DNA of 36,265 bases, taken from the NCBI GenBank assembly GCA_015061615.1, contig SUWE01000026.1, positions 1-36,265 on the forward strand, read 5' to 3'. This document shows positions 31,830 to 36,265 of this stretch, piece after piece (positions within the stretch are counted from its first letter, which is position 1; the number at the start of each line of letters is the position of its first letter). The stretch comes from Lentisphaerota bacterium (GTDB taxonomy: Bacteria > Verrucomicrobiota > Lentisphaeria > Victivallales > Victivallaceae). The notes beneath the pieces are model-generated. The model did not search any database. It worked only from the letters and a program-made list of their open reading frames with translations, and was not told the DNA's origin. The position numbers and the translations under genes are program-made.

Positions 31830-31856
31830 TCGAGTCCCGTTCCGGGTACCACTTTT
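31830..31856 (+). repeat. Second attachment-site copy (tRNA-Leu 3' end duplicate)
   Basis: An exact 27-base copy of 31627-31653, with no upstream tRNA body, only a GC-rich stretch with several short palindromes. The accessory genes to the right start after this copy. Confidence 0.8.
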
Positions 31857-31911
31857 ATACCCTTTTTACCCCGCGTTGTATACCCCCTTTGTATGCCCCA
31901 TTTTTCAGGCA

Positions 31912-31939
31912 TAAAAAAAAGCGGGGAGTAAACCCCGCT
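31912..31939 (-). terminator. Terminator of the polyvalent-protein gene
   Basis: On the minus strand AGCGGGG-tttact-CCCCGCT (31939-31920) is followed by a run of T. It lies 14 bp after the stop of the minus-strand gene. A second small hairpin (TATGCC/GGCATA) lies next to it. Confidence 0.85.
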
Positions 31940-31952
31940 GGTTGATCTTCAC

Positions 31953-33602
31953 TTAATTGACTTGAAAAAAATCATGGTAATTTCGCAAAACCCCTTGAAG
32001 CATTTTATGCGTAAGTTCCAATTCATATATTTTGGGATTTTTGATATTAAGATAAACTGCGTACACATTACCTGGGGCATATTCTTTGCCGTTCCATGTT
32101 TGATTATACCAGTTTTTTGCAAAGCTATCTGCAAGGGATTTTTCATCTGAAAACCAAAATCCAACTTTCGCAAACTCGTTACTTTTTCCAGTTTGTTCAA
32201 TATCAAATATACTTATCCCTGATTTGCCACCGTTATAAACCACCAGCGGCTCACCGTTTTCATCAAGATTTTTTGAAAAATTTGGATTGACATTGTTTGC
32301 GGCTTGTGCTATAGTAATATATGAAGGCATTGACCTGTTATCAGGCTCCCGCAAGGTGGTCTTTGAGCCACTGGTTGCATCAATGCCTTCTATTTTTATT
32401 TCGGCGATTGTATAACCTTTGAATACTTTTGTAAAAGTATTTGCTTTTTCATTGAGAATAATGGATGCAGCATAGATTTGTTGCCCGATACGGAATGCCG
32501 ATTTGTAAATGTATTGTCCAGTTATATTCTTATGTTTTTCTGCCCCGTCAGATTTCCTGAAATCATAAAAAACTGCATTTTCAATGACCTCATTCAATGC
32601 CGCATATATCTCTCTGGGGGATCTTCGATCTTTAAGAGATGACTTGTTGCTCTCGTTGCTGAAAAATGCCAAAGAACCATCATCTTTTATAACTACCGGA
32701 GTTTGCTTGTTATAATGGCTGTTTATGAAATTCAATAAATCGCCATATGTATCTTGGACATCTACATTTTCTTCGGTGAATATAGATTTATCTATGTCAA
32801 CGACTTTGATTTTTTGATTTGGATCATAATTCCAGTTGCCAAAATATCTTTTGAAAAACAAAGTTCTTGTTTCAATCCATTGCCCAGGAGATAAGTTGGT
32901 TTTTTTGCCATTTGGAGCGATACCAATTTGATCGGCATATTTTTCTTTTATAAATTGTTTTTGCCTTTTGAGTTCTTGTTTTGCTCTATCAGAAATGATG
33001 CTCTCCGTCTCCGTCTGCAAATCCCCCACCGTTGAAAACAGCGCCGTGTTGCCTGATTCGTCGGACTTGTCGGACTTGTCGGACTTGTCGGACTTTTTAC
33101 CGCTGGATGTTTCGGCTTCCGCTTTGGGTTTTGCCTTGATTTTTTCGGTGAGGGTGCGGGTAGCTTTCTCAATTTCTTTGGCGTTGAGCATTTTGCCGTC
33201 AAGAGTGAAGGCACTGCCGCTTTTGGTGAAGGTCTTGCCGTTGACGGTATGTTCACCGTCCGCCAGTTCGGCAAATGCCATTATGCGGGTATTACTGCCC
33301 GCAGGGTATGAGGTGATTTTGTCTGTCGCAGACTGCATTGCCGGCTGTTCTTTTGTTTCAGATTTTTTTGACTTGCTCGGTTCACTTGCTACTTGCTCAC
33401 CGACTTGCTCACCGACTTGCTTTGCCTGTGGTTCACTGGGAACACTGGGAGTGCTGGGAACACTGTTTTTTTCGGTGGTCTGCTCTGTTTGTACGGATGA
33501 TTCCGAAGGAACTTGTAAGTTTTCCTTAGCAGTTGCGGCATCTTCGGTGGTCTGTGCATTTTCTGCACTTGCCACTTCGGGAGCAGGGGGGAATACTGTC
33601 AA
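31953..33602 (-). CDS. Polyvalent-protein fragment with ART-like C-terminus, probably inactive
   Basis: The 549-residue product has a low-complexity Pro/Ser/Thr/Glu/Lys-rich N-terminus (about 1-190) with repeats VGEQVGEQ and SDKSDKSDKSD, then a segment with FFKRYFGNW (249-257), a region like polyvalent-protein associated domains (about 320-405, EVIENAVFYDF, KSAFRIGQQIYAASIIL), and a C-terminal stretch DENGEPLVVYNGG...FD...GFWFSD. The last part matches the ADP-ribosyltransferase domain of phage and plasmid polyvalent proteins, where YHGT is usual; here the His is Asn457 and the C-terminus ends early. It starts at TTG overlapping the phosphotransferase stop (TTGA). It looks like the remnant of a much larger mobile-element protein. 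Confidence 0.65.
   Translation of the reverse strand: MTVFPPAPEVASAENAQTTEDAATAKENLQVPSESSVQTEQTTEKNSVPSTPSVPSEPQAKQVGEQVGEQVASEPSKSKKSETKEQPAMQSATDKITSYPAGSNTRIMAFAELADGEHTVNGKTFTKSGSAFTLDGKMLNAKEIEKATRTLTEKIKAKPKAEAETSSGKKSDKSDKSDKSDESGNTALFSTVGDLQTETESIISDRAKQELKRQKQFIKEKYADQIGIAPNGKKTNLSPGQWIETRTLFFKRYFGNWNYDPNQKIKVVDIDKSIFTEENVDVQDTYGDLLNFINSHYNKQTPVVIKDDGSLAFFSNESNKSSLKDRRSPREIYAALNEVIENAVFYDFRKSDGAEKHKNITGQYIYKSAFRIGQQIYAASIILNEKANTFTKVFKGYTIAEIKIEGIDATSGSKTTLREPDNRSMPSYITIAQAANNVNPNFSKNLDENGEPLVVYNGGKSGISIFDIEQTGKSNEFAKVGFWFSDEKSLADSFAKNWYNQTWNGKEYAPGNVYAVYLNIKNPKIYELELTHKMLQGVLRNYHDFFQVN
33060..33095 (-). repeat. Four tandem 9-bp units encoding Ser-Asp-Lys
   Basis: The unit GTCGGACTT occurs four times in a row. 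It encodes SDK repeats in the polyvalent-protein linker and should be prone to copy-number slippage without frameshift. Confidence 0.85.
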
Positions 33603-36013
33603 TTACCGCACATATATTCCCTTGTCCAGAATAGGAATGATTCAATCTGTTTTTCTTCTTCCGGCAGCAAATCTTTGCCGGAGATCCGCGTATCATCTCC
33701 GGACATGTTGATCGTTCCATATTTATCTTTTGTATTGAAAAGCAATTGGCTGGGATTGGCACGCTGCTGATAGAATGTACAGAAAAATTTATTTTGATCA
33801 TCTCCTGCGGAATCACTGATAAACAGATTTCTCTGATACTGGTGCTGTTCTGCTTTATCCAGCATCAGCCATTGCAGAGAGTAATGAAGATCCACATGAC
33901 TGTAAAGACGATCAGTATCTATTTTACACGGCAGATCGCCGAATATTGCCAGCGGAACGTATTGCTGAGCAAAAAATCCCATTGCCTGCTGTTCCTTATG
34001 TGAAATCGGCAGCATCACTCTGTGGTCGCCGGTTACGATTAGAACCCCATTGTTCTTGAAAAAATCAATTGAATGAAGTTTTTTCATGAAATCAGAAAAC
34101 AGCAGATCAAATGTTTTCAATGTTTCGTCATAAGAATATTTTTTTGAACGGTAATCGTAAAACGGTCCGTGAATGCCGAGAGTCTGGGCATAGATGAAAA
34201 AACGTGACGTTTTATCTGCTGAGGCGTTTTGTGATTTTACCTGTTCTATGACCGCATCAAGTAATATATCGTCAGAAACCGAGTTATAAACAAATCTCTG
34301 GTGATTGTCAAATATGCTGTCGGTATCTTTTATTACTTTGTTCCAATTGCTTCTGCTTATGATCAAGTCCAGATTATCTATCATGCTGCAAGGAGTTATA
34401 AAAATAGTTTTATATCCTGCATTTCTGAATGACAGCGGCAATGGATTATGATAAAATTTCGGATCCGAAAAAATTGCGCCGTAGTTGGGCGAGGTCGGGG
34501 AAAATCCGGTCATCAAAGCAAAAGTACTTGTTGCCGTGTTGAATGATGAGGAGAGGTAACTGGTTGAATATGCCGCGGCTTCTTCCCTGACGATCCGGTC
34601 AAATTCCGGTAAATAATCAAATGATGAATTTGAAAATAATTTACTTTGACCGGATGAAAGACTTTCCACCGCAAGGAGAATGATATTTCTTTTGATCCCC
34701 AGTCCTTTCTTTTCTGTATATTTCAATTCGAAAGGAACAATCTTTTTCTGATATTCTTTTGAATATTTTTTATTCAGTGTTTGGCTGGACGTGAATGAAA
34801 ATACATTCCAATATAAAGATTCTTCTGCGTCTTTGGGGAAGGGATACATCCGTATCGTTGCCAGCACCACTGCGGATAACAGGCAGAAAATTATAAAGGC
34901 AATGGTGCTTTTTTTCGTTCTGCGCCAGACTGTTAAAATTATTATTGCTGTTATGCATAACAGAGTTGTTAATACGGACATGGTAAAATATGATTGCTCT
35001 GCTGCATGTGAAAAAAATTGTTCTCCGCCTTTGATATCATTTTTCCAGTGAAATATGTCGGATATATTGAGTCTGATATTGAATTGTTTGAAAGAAAAGC
35101 AGTCCAGCAGATAAAGGAGCTGTATGAATGAAATTATCAAAATACTTGCTGCTGCCGTATACAACTTTCTGTGTACGGCACATAATAAAAAGCAGCCCGT
35201 ATATATGTAAAATATGCTTGCATCGGACTTCAGCAAAGCTGCACGCGACGCATCGGAGAGATAAGGATATAATGACGGACGCAAATTGAAGAACAGAAAT
35301 GCGATCAAAATCAGAAGCAGTTCCGGTAACACCGACTTTATAAAAAACGATACCGGTTTGATTATGCGTTCCGACAGCCATGAAAAAACTGTTGATGATA
35401 AAACAAATTTCTTTAATAAGTCATTCCCCCTGGCTGTTATCAGAAAAAATACTGTTACACTTGCCAGAACCAGAAAACAGCATAATTTGAAGTAAAAATC
35501 TACGCTGTTGTAATCAAAATATCTGACTGGAGTTTTGCACTTCAAAGAAACGTAGTAATCTTCATCTGCCGGAGGCGCGTTCCTGTCTGCTCTCATGTTT
35601 GGCGGGGTGAGATACAAGCGGCATATATTGCCATCCACCAATTCCGGATGGATGAAATTGGTGGATCTGATCATTTTTATGATTTCACGCGCCGTAAAAA
35701 CATGATTGTTGATCTGTATTTCTTTCAGATCATAATAATGCTGTCCGGGGTGATCTATATCTATGCGGAAATGTTTTAATAATTTTATTTTTGTTTTCAG
35801 TTTTACGAAACTTCTGTTATCCTTGTTTTTTGTACAAATGCTTTTTACATCTGAATACGGTTTTGTGTAATAAATACGGATAGGACAGTCTATCGTACTT
35901 ATTTTTTTATTTTGATCCAGAAACGAAAGGGTGATTTTGTATTTATGAAACAGAAACGGAACACTCAAAATCACGATAACAGCAACGCATATTCCAATTT
36001 TTCTACGCAACAT
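33599..36013 (-). CDS. Membrane phosphotransferase, LTA synthase/sulfatase superfamily
   Basis: An 804-residue protein with an N-terminal anchor (about 7-22), a periplasmic domain (about 23-172), about six more membrane segments (about 172-388) and a periplasmic alkaline-phosphatase-fold domain (about 440-800). Motifs of the LtaS/phosphoglycerol transferase group: NIILLAVESL (Glu450 as metal ligand), STFALMTG with Thr496 as likely nucleophile, GIHGPF (His615) and TGDHR (Asp663, His664). There is no CxPxR sulfatase site. It likely adds phosphoglycerol or phosphoethanolamine to a periplasmic glycan. The extra N-terminal periplasmic domain is unusual. Base composition is AT-richer than the core genes. 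Confidence 0.78.
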   Translation of the reverse strand: MLRRKIGICVAVIVILSVPFLFHKYKITLSFLDQNKKISTIDCPIRIYYTKPYSDVKSICTKNKDNRSFVKLKTKIKLLKHFRIDIDHPGQHYYDLKEIQINNHVFTAREIIKMIRSTNFIHPELVDGNICRLYLTPPNMRADRNAPPADEDYYVSLKCKTPVRYFDYNSVDFYFKLCCFLVLASVTVFFLITARGNDLLKKFVLSSTVFSWLSERIIKPVSFFIKSVLPELLLILIAFLFFNLRPSLYPYLSDASRAALLKSDASIFYIYTGCFLLCAVHRKLYTAAASILIISFIQLLYLLDCFSFKQFNIRLNISDIFHWKNDIKGGEQFFSHAAEQSYFTMSVLTTLLCITAIIILTVWRRTKKSTIAFIIFCLLSAVVLATIRMYPFPKDAEESLYWNVFSFTSSQTLNKKYSKEYQKKIVPFELKYTEKKGLGIKRNIILLAVESLSSGQSKLFSNSSFDYLPEFDRIVREEAAAYSTSYLSSSFNTATSTFALMTGFSPTSPNYGAIFSDPKFYHNPLPLSFRNAGYKTIFITPCSMIDNLDLIISRSNWNKVIKDTDSIFDNHQRFVYNSVSDDILLDAVIEQVKSQNASADKTSRFFIYAQTLGIHGPFYDYRSKKYSYDETLKTFDLLFSDFMKKLHSIDFFKNNGVLIVTGDHRVMLPISHKEQQAMGFFAQQYVPLAIFGDLPCKIDTDRLYSHVDLHYSLQWLMLDKAEQHQYQRNLFISDSAGDDQNKFFCTFYQQRANPSQLLFNTKDKYGTINMSGDDTRISGKDLLPEEEKQIESFLFWTREYMCGN

Positions 36014-36103
36014 AGAGAACCTAAACTGTTTATTTATATACCGTTTTTAAGAATCTTTCCGGTACTCATAATATTTGTTTATTTTCCCGGCTGACATACA
36101 ATA

Positions 36104-36135
36104 AAACTGCTGCTTCTTATGGAAACAGCAAGTTT
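36104..36135 (-). terminator. Terminator of the gene at the right edge
   Basis: Read on the minus strand AAACTTGCTG pairs with CAGCAGTTT (one bulge) and is followed by TTATTGT. It lies 10 bp after the stop codon at 36145. Between it and 36013 I see only AT-rich sequence, with TATATA near 36031 as a weak -10 for the phosphotransferase. Confidence 0.6.
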
Positions 36136-36144
36136 GTCATTTCA

Positions 36145-36265
36145 TTATTTGTTGAAGTCCGCATCGACTCTGGCTTTGAAATCGCCGTCATTCAGATACC
36201 GCAATGCGGTATTTGCCATTGAGGCGGCGGCGGTCATCGCATTTTCAAATGCCATGTCACTGCCG
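36145..36265 (-). CDS. Unknown protein, C-terminal 39 residues
   Basis: The frame is open from the right edge and ends at TAA 36145. The visible end is Ala-rich and helical (MAFENAMTAAASMANTALRY) and closes with NDGDFKARVDADFNK. I do not recognise it. The terminator just downstream and the GC-balanced codons suggest a real gene. Confidence 0.55.
   Translation of the reverse strand, partial: GSDMAFENAMTAAASMANTALRYLNDGDFKARVDADFNK

Noticed and set aside
31671-31945. Overlapping short plus-strand ORFs between the tRNA and the terminator
   Set aside because: They cover the attachment repeat and low-complexity sequence, have no ribosome binding site and resemble nothing.
33599-36013. Formylglycine-type sulfatase
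   Set aside because: The superfamily fold is shared, but there is no CxPxR or SxPxR site; the Thr nucleophile motif and membrane layout fit a phosphotransferase.

Overview
This window reads as chromosomal DNA from a Gram-negative bacterium. The sequence shows a Lol-type lipoprotein release ABC transporter (LolC and LolD), MurJ, and bacterial ribosomal protein operons. Dense overlapping operons, moderate GC and the gene orders thrS-infC-rpmI-rplT-pheS-pheT and rpsP-KH-trmD-rplS-rnhB fit many phyla. I lean towards the PVC superphylum, perhaps a gut-type Lentisphaerota, but that is an impression from gene order and style and not a proof.

Layout: (1) 1-1111, end of mnmA and then nudC, plus strand. 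(2) 1101-8202, a six-gene minus-strand operon read from 8202 downwards: two GT-C type membrane glycosyltransferase-like proteins, LolC, LolD, an EamA permease and a MATE exporter. (3) 8211-9335, azlC-azlD branched-chain amino acid exporter, minus strand, divergent from (4) rpmF-plsX and a GT-C protein (9376-12265). (5) 12544-15441, an operon of a ferredoxin:thioredoxin-reductase-like protein, thioredoxin, MscS, NfeD and an SPFH protein. (6) 15772-18490, rpsP-KH-trmD-rplS-rnhB with a long leader. (7) 18866-25518, thrS, infC, rpmI, rplT, pheS and pheT with internal regulatory structures. (8) 25536-31412, ribH-nusB-ftsY-ribD-ribE-unknown-murJ, mostly with overlapping stops and starts. (9) 31520-31648, tRNA-Leu(UAA), followed by (10) an AT-richer accessory segment reading leftward: a decayed phage/plasmid-type polyvalent protein, an LTA-synthase-like phosphotransferase, and the tail of an unknown gene at the right edge.

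The strongest signals outside ordinary genes are these. A family of three long palindromic elements sits at 12265, 15486 and 18515, each directly after the last gene of a plus-strand operon; their central stem differs between copies by four compensatory base-pair changes. A 27-bp exact duplication of the tRNA-Leu 3' end (31627 and 31830) marks an integration site. infC appears to start at AUC behind a good ribosome binding site. Several leaders carry structure (rpsP, infC, infC-rpmI, rplT-pheS). Seven promoters share the pattern TTGNNN, 16-17 bp, TATATT or a close variant.

The core genes serve translation (S16, L19, L20, L32, L35, IF3, ThrRS, PheRS, TrmD, MnmA), transcription (NusB), secretion (FtsY), riboflavin synthesis, phospholipid synthesis (PlsX) and envelope assembly (Lol, MurJ, glycosyltransferases). 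Start codons were moved where the ribosome binding site or an inferred transcription start favoured another codon; these choices are explained per gene. Coordinates near 3430 may be off by one base.
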